Of a stretch of DNA of 64,000 bases, positions 18,287 to 27,666 are shown piece by piece (the first letter of the stretch is position 1; each line of letters opens with the position of its first letter). Position numbers and translations under genes: made by a program. Source of the DNA: Ignavibacteria bacterium (GTDB taxonomy: Bacteria > Bacteroidota > Ignavibacteria > Tepidaquicellales > Tepidaquicellaceae); assembly GCA_016710985.1 (NCBI GenBank), contig JADJTX010000002.1:338261-402260 (forward strand). Direction: 5' to 3'. The notes beneath the pieces were generated by a model. That model did not search any database, was not told the DNA's origin, and was given only the letters and a program-made list of their open reading frames with translations.

Positions 18287-20488
18287 ATGATAAAATCTAT
18301 AAAACTTTTTTTACTGATGTTAATAAGTTCGGGAATTTTTGCCCAGGATTCATCAGTAACGGTAACAAAAATATCAGGATTTGTAAAAGGAGATAAAGAC
18401 AGTGTTTTAAGAGGCGCAAATTTAGTAATCGAAGGAAGCATTGACGGAGCGACAACAGATGACAAAGGATACTATGAATTTGAAACCGAAAGAACAGGAC
18501 CTCAGAGTTTACTCATTACTATGATTGATTATTCAAAAAAAACCTTTCCGTTAGATATAATTTCAGGTATTAATATCGAACTTAACATAAAGCTGTCGAA
18601 GGAAGTGGTAACTGAAGAAATAATTATTACCGCGAGCTCTTTCACTTCCGGAAACACAAATGCCGTAACACTGACTCCTCTGGAAATAGTCAGAATACCA
18701 GGTGCTGATGCTGATCTATACAGAGCTATTACAACTTTCCCGGGATCTAATCAGGTGAATGAAGGCAGCAGAATTACGGTAAGAGGAGGTGATCCGAATG
18801 AAGTTCTTACTATACTTGACCAGGCATCGCTATACAATCCGTTCATATTTGATGAGACATTCAACGTATCATCCTATTCAACAATTAATCCCTGGGGACT
18901 TCGCGGAATTAATTTTACAAGCGGCGGATTTTCAGCAAAGTACGGAAATGTTCTTTCCGCAGTCCTTGATCTTAAATCTTACGACATGCCACAGGGTACC
19001 GGAATGTTTGCGTGGCTCGGGCTTGCCAATGCATCGCTTGACGGAGTGTACCTTTCTAAGAAAAGAGATTTCGGAGCAACCTTTTCACTGGGCAAATTAT
19101 TTTTACAGCCCTATTTTGCAGTCAACGGCGAGCACTCGGAGTATTCCCCTATACCTCAATCAAATCAGCTGGGAGGTACGCTTTCACAAAAAATCGGTTC
19201 CACGGGAAATCTGAAATTCATTGCAAACTACAGTGATGATAAAGTCGGTATCCAAAGTTCTACACCTTCTTACATTGGTTATTTCAACGGAAGCTCAAAA
19301 AGTTTTTTTACAAATATGAAATTGATGGTTGCGCCTTCATCTTCTACATTACTTAACACAGGAATTTCATTCAGCTACTATAATAAGAAAGATAATTTCG
19401 GAGTATTGAACACAAATTCAAAAAGTTATTATTCAAAAGGAAGAGCAGATTTCACGAAGAATATTTCGAGTAAAATAGATTTAAACGCCGGTGCTGAATA
19501 TGAATATAACGGTTATGATATAAATGGCGCGATCCCGGTATATTCATATAATTTAAAGCCCGGCGCTCCATCAACTTTACTTGATACAAATACAAACAGC
19601 GGAAGAATTGGAGCATACGCTGAAGGACAATTCAGAGTCGGCAAAAAATTCTTTTTTATTCCCGGGATCAGAACAGATTATTTTACGCTTGCAAACAAAG
19701 CGAGCTTTGATCCGAGGTTTGCTTTCGGCTATCAGTTTACAAAATATAACGCTTTGCGCGGAGCAGCGGGAATCTACCATCAAATACCCAAGCTTGAATA
19801 TTTTTTCAGAGCCGAAGGCAACGATCTGAAGCCGGAACAGGCAATCCATTACATACTTGGATATGAATTTAATAAAGACGGAAATTATATTTTCCGTGTT
19901 GAGGGATATTATAAAGATTATGCAAATCTTGTTATTCTTAATACGACAGATTTATTTTACAGAAGTGAGGGAGAAGGTTTTGCAAAAGGAATCGATGTAT
20001 TTTTAAAAACAAAGATAAAAAATAAATTTACCGGGTGGATATCTTATGCATACTGTAACTCACAAAGGAAACAATATGATGCGGTAAGCCTTACACCTTC
20101 AAATTATGATATTACAAATGCTGTCAGTATCGTTGGAAGCTATAATATTTCCAGTGAGTTTGTTGCAGGGGCAAGCTATAAATTATCTACAGGTAAACCG
20201 TACACTCCCGTATTGAGCAGCAGCTATAATCAGTCAGAGGATCTTTATATCCCTGTGTACGGAGAAAATAACAGCTCAAGATTTCCGACCTATGACAGAC
20301 TTGATATGAACCTGCAGTATATTTTTGCGCTGTTCGGGAAATTTGCTGTAGCTGTTATCTCAGTCAACAATGTTCTTAATCAGAAGAACGTGTATAATTA
20401 TACTTACAACTTTGATTACACACAGCAGGTTGAAATAATATCCAATAACCAAAGGTCACTTTATCTTGGTCTGGGATTACAGCTTTAA
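18287..20488 (+). CDS. TonB-dependent outer-membrane receptor
   Basis: 733 residues from ATG 18287. A longer TTG start at 18266 is possible, but the ATG places the signal peptide (IKLFLLMLISSGIFAQ) at the N terminus. Residues about 27-110 form a carboxypeptidase-regulatory-like beta domain (ISGFVKGDKDSVLRGANLVI). A plug domain follows (DADLYRAITTFPGSNQVNEG, ITVRGGDPNEVLTILDQ). The rest is a beta-barrel ending in alternating aromatic residues (NQRSLYLGLGLQL). These receptors import chelates or oligomers using TonB energy. The substrate is not indicated. The next gene encodes a small periplasmic helical protein, a common pairing. Confidence 0.92.
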   Translation: MIKSIKLFLLMLISSGIFAQDSSVTVTKISGFVKGDKDSVLRGANLVIEGSIDGATTDDKGYYEFETERTGPQSLLITMIDYSKKTFPLDIISGINIELNIKLSKEVVTEEIIITASSFTSGNTNAVTLTPLEIVRIPGADADLYRAITTFPGSNQVNEGSRITVRGGDPNEVLTILDQASLYNPFIFDETFNVSSYSTINPWGLRGINFTSGGFSAKYGNVLSAVLDLKSYDMPQGTGMFAWLGLANASLDGVYLSKKRDFGATFSLGKLFLQPYFAVNGEHSEYSPIPQSNQLGGTLSQKIGSTGNLKFIANYSDDKVGIQSSTPSYIGYFNGSSKSFFTNMKLMVAPSSSTLLNTGISFSYYNKKDNFGVLNTNSKSYYSKGRADFTKNISSKIDLNAGAEYEYNGYDINGAIPVYSYNLKPGAPSTLLDTNTNSGRIGAYAEGQFRVGKKFFFIPGIRTDYFTLANKASFDPRFAFGYQFTKYNALRGAAGIYHQIPKLEYFFRAEGNDLKPEQAIHYILGYEFNKDGNYIFRVEGYYKDYANLVILNTTDLFYRSEGEGFAKGIDVFLKTKIKNKFTGWISYAYCNSQRKQYDAVSLTPSNYDITNAVSIVGSYNISSEFVAGASYKLSTGKPYTPVLSSSYNQSEDLYIPVYGENNSSRFPTYDRLDMNLQYIFALFGKFAVAVISVNNVLNQKNVYNYTYNFDYTQQVEIISNNQRSLYLGLGLQL

Positions 20489-20492
20489 GTTC

Positions 20493-20608
20493 ATGGAGTG
20501 TGTAGAGTGTGTGTGTAGAGTGTGTGGAGTAGTTAGAAAACCAATTAACCAATTAACCAATTAACCAATTAACCAATTAACTAATTAACCAATTAACTAA
20601 TTAACCAA
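20493..20608. repeat. Two tandem arrays: GTGTGTRGA (9 bp) then AACCAATT (8 bp)
   Basis: The 9-bp GTGTGTGGA-type array (20493-20531) starts a few bases after the TonB receptor stop and also occurs at 46282-46400. The 8-bp AACCAATT array (20539-20608) runs to about 20 bp before the next start codon, leaving room for an AGGAGA ribosome-binding site. Confidence 0.9.
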
Positions 20609-20630
20609 AACAACAGGAGAAAAACCAAAA

Positions 20631-21422
20631 ATGAAAAAACAAGTTACACATGTGATCTTGCTTTTGATCACCTTCAGCTTTTTAAATGCTAATGCAAGTA
20701 GTGATTTTGATAAAGCAATGTTAAAGGCAAAGAAGAATTTAAAGACTGCAATGAATAAAAGTGATGAGACGCAGCTTTTAAAAGTGAGAGGAGAATTTGA
20801 AAGAATTCTTCAACTTAAAGAAAAGGTCTGGCTTGTGAATTATTACATTGCACTGTCCGACTACGGTCTGGCAACAGCAGCAATGGTTAAAGAAAATACA
20901 GACAATCTTAAGAAGTACACACAGTCAGGAATAGACGTAATTAATAAATCCATTGATGAGTATCCGGAATTTGCAGATTCATTTGTTTTACTGCAGGCAT
21001 TGCATTTTAACAGGTGGCAGTATGAGCAGGAAAAAATGCAGGAGATAATTGCTGCAACTACAAGTGCGGACGAATCTGCAGTTAAGCTGGAGAAAAACAA
21101 TCCTAGACTTTTAATGCTCAATGGAATGGCAAGCTATTACACGCCAGAAGCATTTGGTGGTGGCGCAGCAGTTGCATTGCCAAAACTGGAAAAAGCTGTT
21201 GATGTTTTTAAAACACGGAAAGAGACCAGTGAGCTTTATCCTGACTGGGGATATGATCTTGCAATGGGATACCTCGCAATGGCATTACTTAAAAGAAATG
21301 ACGACGGTGATATGAAGAAGGCAAAAGAGATCATAGATGAAGCAATAGTTATTAATCCGGATTCAGGATTTATAACAGCATATGTAATGGGTGAATATAA
21401 AAAGAGCACGGGTAGTAAATAG
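20631..21422 (+). CDS. Periplasmic TPR-like helical protein
   Basis: 263 residues with a signal peptide (VILLLITFSFLNANAS). The mature part is helical with TPR-like units: NYYIALSDYGLATAAMV, PEFADSFVLLQALHFNRWQY and the C-terminal KAKEIIDEAIVINPDSGF, where N-P ends a classic TPR. It sits directly behind a TonB receptor, as TPR proteins of this size often do in Bacteroidetes, so it may support that uptake system. AGGAGA precedes the ATG. A strong terminator follows. Confidence 0.78.
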   Translation: MKKQVTHVILLLITFSFLNANASSDFDKAMLKAKKNLKTAMNKSDETQLLKVRGEFERILQLKEKVWLVNYYIALSDYGLATAAMVKENTDNLKKYTQSGIDVINKSIDEYPEFADSFVLLQALHFNRWQYEQEKMQEIIAATTSADESAVKLEKNNPRLLMLNGMASYYTPEAFGGGAAVALPKLEKAVDVFKTRKETSELYPDWGYDLAMGYLAMALLKRNDDGDMKKAKEIIDEAIVINPDSGFITAYVMGEYKKSTGSK

Positions 21423-21440
21423 TTTTATTCTACCTTATAC

Positions 21441-21477
21441 AAGAGCTGCAATGTCTGAGGACTTTGCAGCTCTTTTT
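21441..21477 (+). terminator. Rho-independent terminator
   Basis: AAGAGCTGCAA (21441-21451) pairs perfectly with TTGCAGCTCTT (21464-21474), followed by TTT. Confidence 0.9.
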
Positions 21478-21535
21478 ATTTAATATTATTTGAAGATTAG
21501 AATTTTTATTTTGTTAAAAATTAAAAAAAACACTA

Positions 21536-23182
21536 ATGTCACGAACAATAAAAGCACCAACCGGATCAAAACTCACATGTAAAAACTGGATCACCGAAGC
21601 CGCAATGAGAATGCTTATGAATAATCTTGATCCGGATGTCGCCGAAAGGCCGGAAGATCTGATCGTCTATGGCGGCAGCGGAAAAGCTGCACGCAACTGG
21701 GAATGCTACGATAAGATCGTAGAGTCATTAAAAAATTTAAATGAAGATGAAACTCTGCTTGTTCAGTCGGGAAAACCTGTCGCGATATTTAAAACACATA
21801 TTAACGCACCGAGAGTTTTGATCTCAAATTCGCAGCTTGTACCTGCGTGGGGTAACTGGGATGAATTCAGAAGACTCGAAGCGCTCGGACTTACTATGTA
21901 CGGACAAATGACTGCAGGCAGCTGGATCTATATAGGAACACAGGGAATTTTACAGGGAACATATGAAACATTTGCTTCATGCGCGGATAAACATTTTGAC
22001 GGAACACTTTCCGGTAAGTTTGTTCTGACCTGCGGACTCGGAGGAATGGGCGGAGCACAGCCGCTTGCAGCAACACTTAACGGAGCTGCATTTCTCGGAG
22101 TTGATGTTGATAAAAGCAGAATTCAAAAAAGAATAGATACGGGATACTGTGATGTGATGACAGATAATTTAGATGAAGCTTTAAAATTAGTTCTCGAAGC
22201 AAAGCAAAATAAGAAAGCATTATCTGTCGGATTGATCGGTAACGCGGGTGATGTTCTGCCGGAAATTTTAAAAAGAAATATCCTGCCTGATGTTGTAACA
22301 GATCAGACTTCAGCACACGATATGCTTAACGGTTACGTTCCGATGGGAATGAGTTTTGAGAAAGCAGTCGAACTTAGAAAAGCTGATCCTGCAAAATATC
22401 AGGAACTGGCGAGAAAGACTGTTGTGACGCACTGCAGGACAATGTGGGAATTTATGCAAAGAGGTTCGATAGTTTTTGATTACGGAAATAATTTAAGAGG
22501 TGAAGCTTATAATACTTGTTTCAAGTCTGCATTTGAAATTCCGGGATTTGTTCCTGAATACATTCGTCCTCTTTTTTGTGAAGGCAAAGGTCCGTTCAGA
22601 TGGGTAGCATTATCAGGTGATCCCGAAGACATTTACAAAACAGATGAAGCAATATTGAAAGCATTTCCTGAAAACAAACTTTTACATAAGTGGCTCAAAG
22701 CCGCAAGAGAGAAAGTTCATTTTCAGGGATTACCGGCGCGGATCTGCTGGCTCGGATACGGTGAAAGAGCAAAGGCGGGAAAAATATTCAATGATTTAGT
22801 TCGTGATAAAATAGTCTCAGCGCCAATTGTTATTGGAAGGGATCACCTTGACTGCGGAAGTGTAGCATCGCCTAACCGTGAAACCGAAAAGATGCTCGAT
22901 GGTTCGGACGCAATTGCCGACTGGCCGGTTTTAAATTTTGGACTGCATTGCATCGGTGGTGCCAGCTGGGTTTCGCTTCATCACGGCGGAGGAGTCGGGA
23001 TAGGAAATTCGATTCATTCCGGAATGGTGATAGTTGCCGACGGAAGTAAGGATGCTGAAGAAAGACTGGAAAGATGTCTTACCTATGATCCGGGTATGGG
23101 AATCGTGAGACATGCGGATGCGGGATATGAACTTGCATTGGAAGAAAGGAAGAAGTTCGGGATAAAGATGCCGATGGTTTGA
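21536..23182 (+). CDS. hutU: Urocanate hydratase
   Basis: 548 residues, full length. Signatures include [29 protein letters not shown], the NAD-binding [35 protein letters not shown] and [18 protein letters not shown] with the active-site Cys. The enzyme converts urocanate to imidazolone propionate in histidine degradation, using tightly bound NAD+. It stands alone here; hutH, hutI and formiminoglutamase genes are not in the window, so the pathway genes are scattered or lie elsewhere. Confidence 0.97.
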   Translation: MSRTIKAPTGSKLTCKNWITEAAMRMLMNNLDPDVAERPEDLIVYGGSGKAARNWECYDKIVESLKNLNEDETLLVQSGKPVAIFKTHINAPRVLISNSQLVPAWGNWDEFRRLEALGLTMYGQMTAGSWIYIGTQGILQGTYETFASCADKHFDGTLSGKFVLTCGLGGMGGAQPLAATLNGAAFLGVDVDKSRIQKRIDTGYCDVMTDNLDEALKLVLEAKQNKKALSVGLIGNAGDVLPEILKRNILPDVVTDQTSAHDMLNGYVPMGMSFEKAVELRKADPAKYQELARKTVVTHCRTMWEFMQRGSIVFDYGNNLRGEAYNTCFKSAFEIPGFVPEYIRPLFCEGKGPFRWVALSGDPEDIYKTDEAILKAFPENKLLHKWLKAAREKVHFQGLPARICWLGYGERAKAGKIFNDLVRDKIVSAPIVIGRDHLDCGSVASPNRETEKMLDGSDAIADWPVLNFGLHCIGGASWVSLHHGGGVGIGNSIHSGMVIVADGSKDAEERLERCLTYDPGMGIVRHADAGYELALEERKKFGIKMPMV

Positions 23183-23223
23183 GGTAAATAACAAAACCAA
23201 GATACTGAAAACAGAGAGGTCAT

Positions 23224-23424
23224 TTACACTCCCTCTATCTCATATTCCACCGACTTAGGGTTTACAATTTTCTTTGAAGCGTTAAGTATTTCTATTGCAA
23301 CTATTTTGCCTTTGTCATCATAATCAAGAATTATCCCCTGCTTTTCTTCATCGCTTTCAGATATCTCTGAATCCGAAAATAATATTCTCATCACATCAAC
23401 TTCAGCATCATATTTTACTTTCAT
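23224..23424 (-). CDS. DUF2283 family small protein
   Basis: 66 residues with the DUF2283 pattern: MKVKYDAEVDVMRILFSDSE, then IILDYDDKGKIVAIEILNAS. The family has no firmly assigned function. Here it begins 3 bp after the end of a DUF4258 gene. DUF4258/DUF2283 neighbours recur in many genomes and look like a toxin-antitoxin-type pair, with DUF4258 as the toxin-like member by its RelE-like size. That role is inference. Confidence 0.85.
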   Translation of the reverse strand: MKVKYDAEVDVMRILFSDSEISESDEEKQGIILDYDDKGKIVAIEILNASKKIVNPKSVEYEIEGV

Positions 23425-23427
23425 TTT

Positions 23428-23682
23428 TTACCTCCGATATTTATTTATTTTGCTGGTTTTGTAAACTGTAATTATAGTTTTGGGATTCTTTTTGTTTGCA
23501 ATTACTCTCACAAGATATTTCTTTTTATTATCAAATTCAATTATAGATTGATAGATAAATATATCATTTTCAAATTTTATTCTTTGTTCAGGGTATTTTA
23601 TGATATCTCCAATAATTTCTTTAGAAATCTTTCTCCTTAGCAATTCTTCTTCAGCATGATTTGAATACTTTATATCCATCAT
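23428..23682 (-). CDS. DUF4258 family small protein, toxin-like
   Basis: 84 residues. SNHAEEELLRRKISKEIIGD with the early His, then IYQSIIEFDNKKKYLVRVI and TIITVYKTSKINKYRR, match DUF4258. The small basic beta-rich layout and terminal Y-K-T-S-K-I resemble RNase-type toxins. Its partner DUF2283 follows with a 3-bp gap. Confidence 0.85.
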   Translation of the reverse strand: MMDIKYSNHAEEELLRRKISKEIIGDIIKYPEQRIKFENDIFIYQSIIEFDNKKKYLVRVIANKKNPKTIITVYKTSKINKYRR

Positions 23683-23724
23683 TTTCCTCTTTTACGTGTT
23701 TTATTAGTACGATCTGTTCCAATT

Positions 23725-24201
23725 TCATAAATAGCTAAAACTATAAACTTTCTTATTCATTGTCCTGGCATACTCACAAGTCTTTTCAACAGTTCCTCCC
23801 GGTTCGGAATAGCCAATAAATATCTCATCTGCAAGATCCGCAATGAATAAGTTTCTTTCATTAGAATACTTTTTCGATATTCTTCTATTTTGAAGTTTTG
23901 AAATAACTAAAACTCTTCCATTATTAATTTCCTCTTTTATATCAACATCAATTCTATAATCATCCAGACTTCTCGCCGGACAAATGATTACCGGCTGTTC
24001 GCCTTTTAATAAATAATGCAATACATCTTTTTCAACCGGTGTATGAAATCCGGATATCACACAGACTTTATTTTCTCTCCATTCTTTTGCTTTGTCATAA
24101 ATTTTAAGAATTATATCAGGAGGGCATTTTTGTGAACAGAAGAATGCAAGCTTGTGGTTTTTTAAAATTTCATCGTTCCCGATGTATGAATAGTTTTTCA
24201 T
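23725..24201 (-). CDS. DprA/Smf-like Rossmann (SLOG-type) protein
   Basis: 158 residues, about half the length of DprA. It keeps the Rossmann core: CVISGFHTPVEKDVLHYLL corresponds to the VSGxAxGID helix, VIICPARSLDDY to the central strand, and NERNLFIADLADEIFIGYSE with PGGTVEKTCEYA to the RNRxIA and SGTxxTA motifs. SLOG-type domains bind nucleotides or DNA and occur in competence and defence systems. It lies between a DUF4258/DUF2283 pair and two ORF6N genes. A DNA-linked or defence role is inference from context. Confidence 0.7.
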   Translation of the reverse strand: MKNYSYIGNDEILKNHKLAFFCSQKCPPDIILKIYDKAKEWRENKVCVISGFHTPVEKDVLHYLLKGEQPVIICPARSLDDYRIDVDIKEEINNGRVLVISKLQNRRISKKYSNERNLFIADLADEIFIGYSEPGGTVEKTCEYARTMNKKVYSFSYL

Positions 24202-24246
24202 AATCTAATCCTTTCATTTTAAGTGTTAATCAAAAATATTTATAAA

Positions 24247-24801
24247 TCAAATCTTCTCAGGTAACCGAAATCCAATCGCATTTTCAGGTTTGCTTTCTTG
24301 AATCATCAAACTCTTTATCGCATCAAAAATTAATTTGATTTTCTTGTCACTCTCTTTGAATTTCCGGTTTGTAAGTCTCTCCAGCTCTTTTATTTTTTCT
24401 TTGAGCTCAAGGTTAGAGTAAATAAGTTTTCGCATATTTACAAAAGCTCTCATTATGGAGATGTTGACTTCGACTGCTCTTTGAGAATTTAAAACGCTTG
24501 ACAGCATTGCGACACCTTGTTCGGTAAAAGCATAGGGGAGGTATTTGCTGTATTTTCCTTTCCCCTCTAAGGTGCCAAATTTGCTCCTTAGAAGATCGTA
24601 TTTCCGGCGATTTAGCTGAAGCATGAAATCCGCAGGAAATCTTACAGGATTTCTTCTTACTGCTCTTTTTAATGCTTTCGTTTCAATTCCATATAATAAT
24701 GCTAAATCCCGGTCGAGTAATACTTTCTCTCCTTTGATAAAATAAATCTTCTCAGTTATCGCATCTTCTTTTAATTCCAAGGCTTTGCTTTTGATAGTCA
24801 T
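24247..24801 (-). CDS. ORF6N domain DNA-binding protein
   Basis: 184 residues. The ORF6N domain occupies about 15-110: KIYFIKGEKVLLDRDLALLYG, RRNPVRFPADFMLQL, PYAFTEQGVAMLSSVLNS. A coiled-coil helix and the tail IGFRLPEKI follow. The domain was defined in phage and viral proteins related to KilA-N and is presumed to bind DNA. A second, broken paralogue lies immediately upstream on the same strand with the same tail (IGFRLPEKS), pointing to local duplication. Confidence 0.88.
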   Translation of the reverse strand: MTIKSKALELKEDAITEKIYFIKGEKVLLDRDLALLYGIETKALKRAVRRNPVRFPADFMLQLNRRKYDLLRSKFGTLEGKGKYSKYLPYAFTEQGVAMLSSVLNSQRAVEVNISIMRAFVNMRKLIYSNLELKEKIKELERLTNRKFKESDKKIKLIFDAIKSLMIQESKPENAIGFRLPEKI

Positions 24802-24843
24802 AATTATTCATTCGTTTAAAATTGGAGGTCACAATTTGTAACC

Positions 24844-25343
24844 TCAAGATTTCTCGGGCAATCGAAATCCAATCTGTCTTTTTGGCTTATCCTCTTCTTC
24901 TATTAATTGGTGAATAAGTTCAAACACAATCTTAAAATTCTTGTCATACTTATCTTCTAATTTGGAAATCTTTTCAGCTAATTCCTTATAGCTGCTTAGT
25001 ATTCGTCTCAGTTTAATAAAAGCGCGTACAACATTAATACTTGCTGCTATCGCTGTATCACTGTTCAGAATTCCGGCAAGCATTACAGCTCCGTGCTCTG
25101 TAAATACATGTGGTATTGTTCTCCGTCCTCCCCACTTGATGTCGCATTTTGCGACTTCAAGATTCTAAACTCTTTGTTTGTTAATTGAAACATAAAATCT
25201 TTCGGGAATCTTTTAATGTTACGCCTTACTTGCCCGTTTAATCGGCGGGTAGTTACTCCATACAATAATGCAAGATCAGAATCAAACATTACCTTCTCAC
25301 CTCTGATAAAAAAGATGTTGTCAGTGATTATGTCTTCTTTCAA
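24844..25343 (-). pseudogene. Second ORF6N protein, frameshifted
   Basis: The first part (IFFIRGEKVMFDSDLALLYG, RRNIKRFPKDFMFQL) ends in a foreign tail. The second begins MLAGILNSDTAIAASINVVR and ends RQIGFRLPEKS. In the next frame the junction reads WGGRRTIPHVFTEHGAVMLAG, the expected ORF6N continuation. A single-base indel near 25125-25140 therefore splits one protein of about 166 residues. No ATG is available upstream; the start is probably TTG at 25341-25343 or a little further up. Confidence 0.82.
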
Positions 25344-25469
25344 TTTTAGTTTTTCTTTATCATTGATATCGTTTAATTAAACTATTAGTACAAATCTTCT
25401 TTGGCAATTGACTCTTCTTTTATTTTAGTTTAGCCATCTTTTGTTCATTTATGATTTATTTCAAATTTG

Positions 25470-25640
25470 CTAAGGATCACACAGTTCACATTTTGCTTTT
25501 GAGATTATTTTAAGTTGGCTTAAGGGAGTTACCGGAAGAATTTGTAAAACGCAGGACAGTTCATTTCCTATTGAGGAATTTCCGAAAGTTAATTTTGCGG
25601 ATTCTTTCTTAAATTTTCTTGTCAGATCTAACTTCATCAT
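25470..25640 (-). CDS. Possible small hypothetical protein
   Basis: An open frame of 56 codons (MMKLDLTRKFKKESAKLTFG to CELCDP). AGGAG lies about 17 bases upstream, too far for a good ribosome-binding site. No family is recognised and it may be chance. It lies in the otherwise empty stretch 25381-25912, which also contains the AraC-gene promoter region; I see no repeat or hairpin there. Confidence 0.25.
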   Translation of the reverse strand: MMKLDLTRKFKKESAKLTFGNSSIGNELSCVLQILPVTPLSQLKIISKAKCELCDP

Positions 25641-25912
25641 AAATTTTTCTTATAATCTCCTGTCGTGTTAATCAAATTCTCATTCATAATATATTTTTCC
25701 TCTGAATAAGTTAAAAGAGAAATCTAAATTCACTTTATAATTTGATATATTTTCAATTTGTGCTTTTCAAAAAATTAGTTTACACATTTCTTATCTAAAT
25801 TAATCCTCTTATTTTAAATTAGAAAATATCTTTTCCTGAAATATTTCAACCAAGAATTCTTAACTTAATACATTCTTTCTCCGTAAGACAAAATAAATTT
25901 TTTCCAGGTAAT

Positions 25913-26815
25913 ATGATCTTAAGAAAATACCCCGATTCGATTTCAAGTCTTCAGAAGAATTTCATTGTTCATTTTTCAGGTTCCGATACTGAACTCAATA
26001 ATCATGTCAGCCCTCTTTCAATAAAGTGTTCAATGAAGGGACTGGAAAATCACAGAACTTCGGGAGGCGATTACAGAGTTACTTCCGGGACATATCTCAT
26101 TGTCAATGAAGGTCAGGAATGCTCGAGCTTTATTAAAGATGAAGCAGAAACTTTCTCTGTTTATTTTGATACTGAATTTGCAAAAGAAACTCTTAAAAGT
26201 TTAGTGACTCCGAGCGATAAGATCTTAAATTATTCATATCTTCCTAATAATCATCCAGTCCAGTTTTTTGAAAAGCTGTATGCTCACAATAATACGTTGT
26301 CTCCTGTAATTATGAAGCTTCGGCTTGCTTCAAAGGTGAATTTTGATGATGATAACTTTATCAAAGAACAATTTTTTGAATTGCTTCAAAAATTGCTGAC
26401 CGTCCACCGAAGTCTTTATGCGGAAATTGAGAAACTCCCGCCGGTTAAACTTTCAACTAAGACAGAGTTATATAAAAGGGTTTGCAGGGCTAAAGAATAC
26501 ATTGACTCCGATTTTACAAAAGACCTCACACTGGAAAAAATTTCCAAAGAAGCATGTCTGTCTCAGTATCATTTTCTGAGACTTTTCAAATCAGTTTATA
26601 AAACAACTCCTCATCAGTATTTAACAGCAAAGCGAATTGAGAAAGCGCGTAATCTTCTGTTCGGGACGGATATGAGTATTACGGAGATCTGTTTTGAGAT
26701 CGGATTTGAGAGTGTGAGTTCTTTCAGCTGGCTGTTCAAAAGTAAATTCGGCATGTCACCTGAAGCAACGAGAGAATCATACCGCCTGCATATGTCAAAG
26801 ATGAAAATTAAATAA
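25913..26815 (+). CDS. AraC-family transcriptional regulator
   Basis: 300 residues. The C-terminal 100 hold two helix-turn-helix motifs: LEKISKEACLSQYHFLRLFK and ITEICFEIGFESVSSFSWLF with KSKFGMSPEATRES, plus PHQYLTAKRIEKARNLL between them. The N-terminal part resembles a small effector-binding domain (GGDYRVTSGTYLIVNEGQEC). Such proteins usually activate nearby genes; a VOC-family gene follows 300 bp downstream but with a repeat element in between. Confidence 0.92.
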   Translation: MILRKYPDSISSLQKNFIVHFSGSDTELNNHVSPLSIKCSMKGLENHRTSGGDYRVTSGTYLIVNEGQECSSFIKDEAETFSVYFDTEFAKETLKSLVTPSDKILNYSYLPNNHPVQFFEKLYAHNNTLSPVIMKLRLASKVNFDDDNFIKEQFFELLQKLLTVHRSLYAEIEKLPPVKLSTKTELYKRVCRAKEYIDSDFTKDLTLEKISKEACLSQYHFLRLFKSVYKTTPHQYLTAKRIEKARNLLFGTDMSITEICFEIGFESVSSFSWLFKSKFGMSPEATRESYRLHMSKMKIK

Positions 26816-26830
26816 CTCTATTGAGGATTT

Positions 26831-26992
26831 TACCACTAAGGCAATTAGAACACTAAGTAATAATACAGGTACATTTCATAGCAGGTGTAGTTTTTCTAAC
26901 TAACTCAGCAATGCAGATAATTAAATTTGAAGAGAATTTATCCCGGAATTATTTATATTTAAAGCTTAGTGATCTTAGTGCCTTAGTGGTAA
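26831..26992. repeat. MITE-like element, variant with TACCACTAAG ends
   Basis: Left end TACCACTAAGGC is mirrored by GCCTTAGTGGTA at the right end. Internal words repeat (ACACTAAG and CTTAGTG). Length is about 160 bp, the same as the copies at 33518 and 40808, which share the TACCAC/GTGGTA termini. Confidence 0.7.
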
Positions 26993-27111
26993 AAAAAACA
27001 TAATCGAAAGTATTAACAAAATTAGCAATTTCAAAGAAGTGTGTATAAAATATTAATTGTAATTTTGAATCAACCAAAAATTTAAAATTTAACTTAAAGG
27101 AGATTTAAAAA

Positions 27112-27474
27112 ATGGCAAACGCAATTAACTGGTTCGAAATCCCGGTAACTGATTTCGGAAGAGCAAAAAAATTTTACAGTGACATATTCAGTACAGAAAT
27201 GCATGATCAAATGATGGGTCCTCACCAGATGGGATTTTTTCCGGGTGAAGGTGTCGGCGGAGCAATAGTCAAAGCTGAAGGATATAAACCATCACAGGAT
27301 GGTACATTGATTTATCTTGCTGCCGGAGAAGATCTTACAGGTGTAATGAATAAAATAGAAAAAGCAGGCGGGAAGGTGATTCAGCCTAAGATGAAAGTTA
27401 CTGATGAGATAGGATACATTGCTATTTTCATTGATACTGAGGGGAATAAAGTAGCGCTGCACTCGCCGAAATAA
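27112..27474 (+). CDS. VOC family protein (glyoxalase/bleomycin-resistance fold)
   Basis: 120 residues. The start INWFEIPVTDFGRAKKFYSD is the standard VOC opening. GGAIVKAEGYKPS and the C-terminal FIDTEGNKVALHS complete the paired beta-alpha-beta motifs. Metal ligand positions are only partly conserved, so catalytic activity cannot be assumed. AAAGGAG precedes the ATG. A 7-bp array begins at the stop codon. Confidence 0.9.
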   Translation: MANAINWFEIPVTDFGRAKKFYSDIFSTEMHDQMMGPHQMGFFPGEGVGGAIVKAEGYKPSQDGTLIYLAAGEDLTGVMNKIEKAGGKVIQPKMKVTDEIGYIAIFIDTEGNKVALHSPK

Positions 27475-27559
27475 CGAGCAATGAGCAATGAACAATGAGC
27501 AATGAAAAATGAGCAATGAACAATAGAGTAATTAGCAATTAGTAATTAGTAATTAATTA
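27475..27559. repeat. 7-bp arrays GAGCAAT and ATTAGTA after the VOC gene
   Basis: About seven copies of GAGCAAT/GAACAAT (27475-27525) are followed by ATTAGTA-type copies (27526-27559). Both units recur elsewhere in the window. Confidence 0.9.
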
Positions 27560-27595
27560 GCTGTCTTATCGGAAAACCGGTAAGGCAGCTTTTAA
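27559..27595 (+). terminator. Terminator after the VOC gene
   Basis: AGCTGTCTTATCGG (27559-27572) pairs with CCGGTAAGGCAGCT (27577-27590), followed by TTTAATTT. Confidence 0.88.
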
Positions 27596-27666
27596 TTTTA
27601 AGTATAGAATTAAAAAATTCTATTGGATAAATTGATGCATACAAAAAATTCAAACATCCAAACAAA

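Noticed and set aside
24247..25343. Prophage remnant, because ORF6N proteins occur in phages
   Set aside because: No integrase, structural, lysis or replication genes are present. Kept only as an accessory patch.
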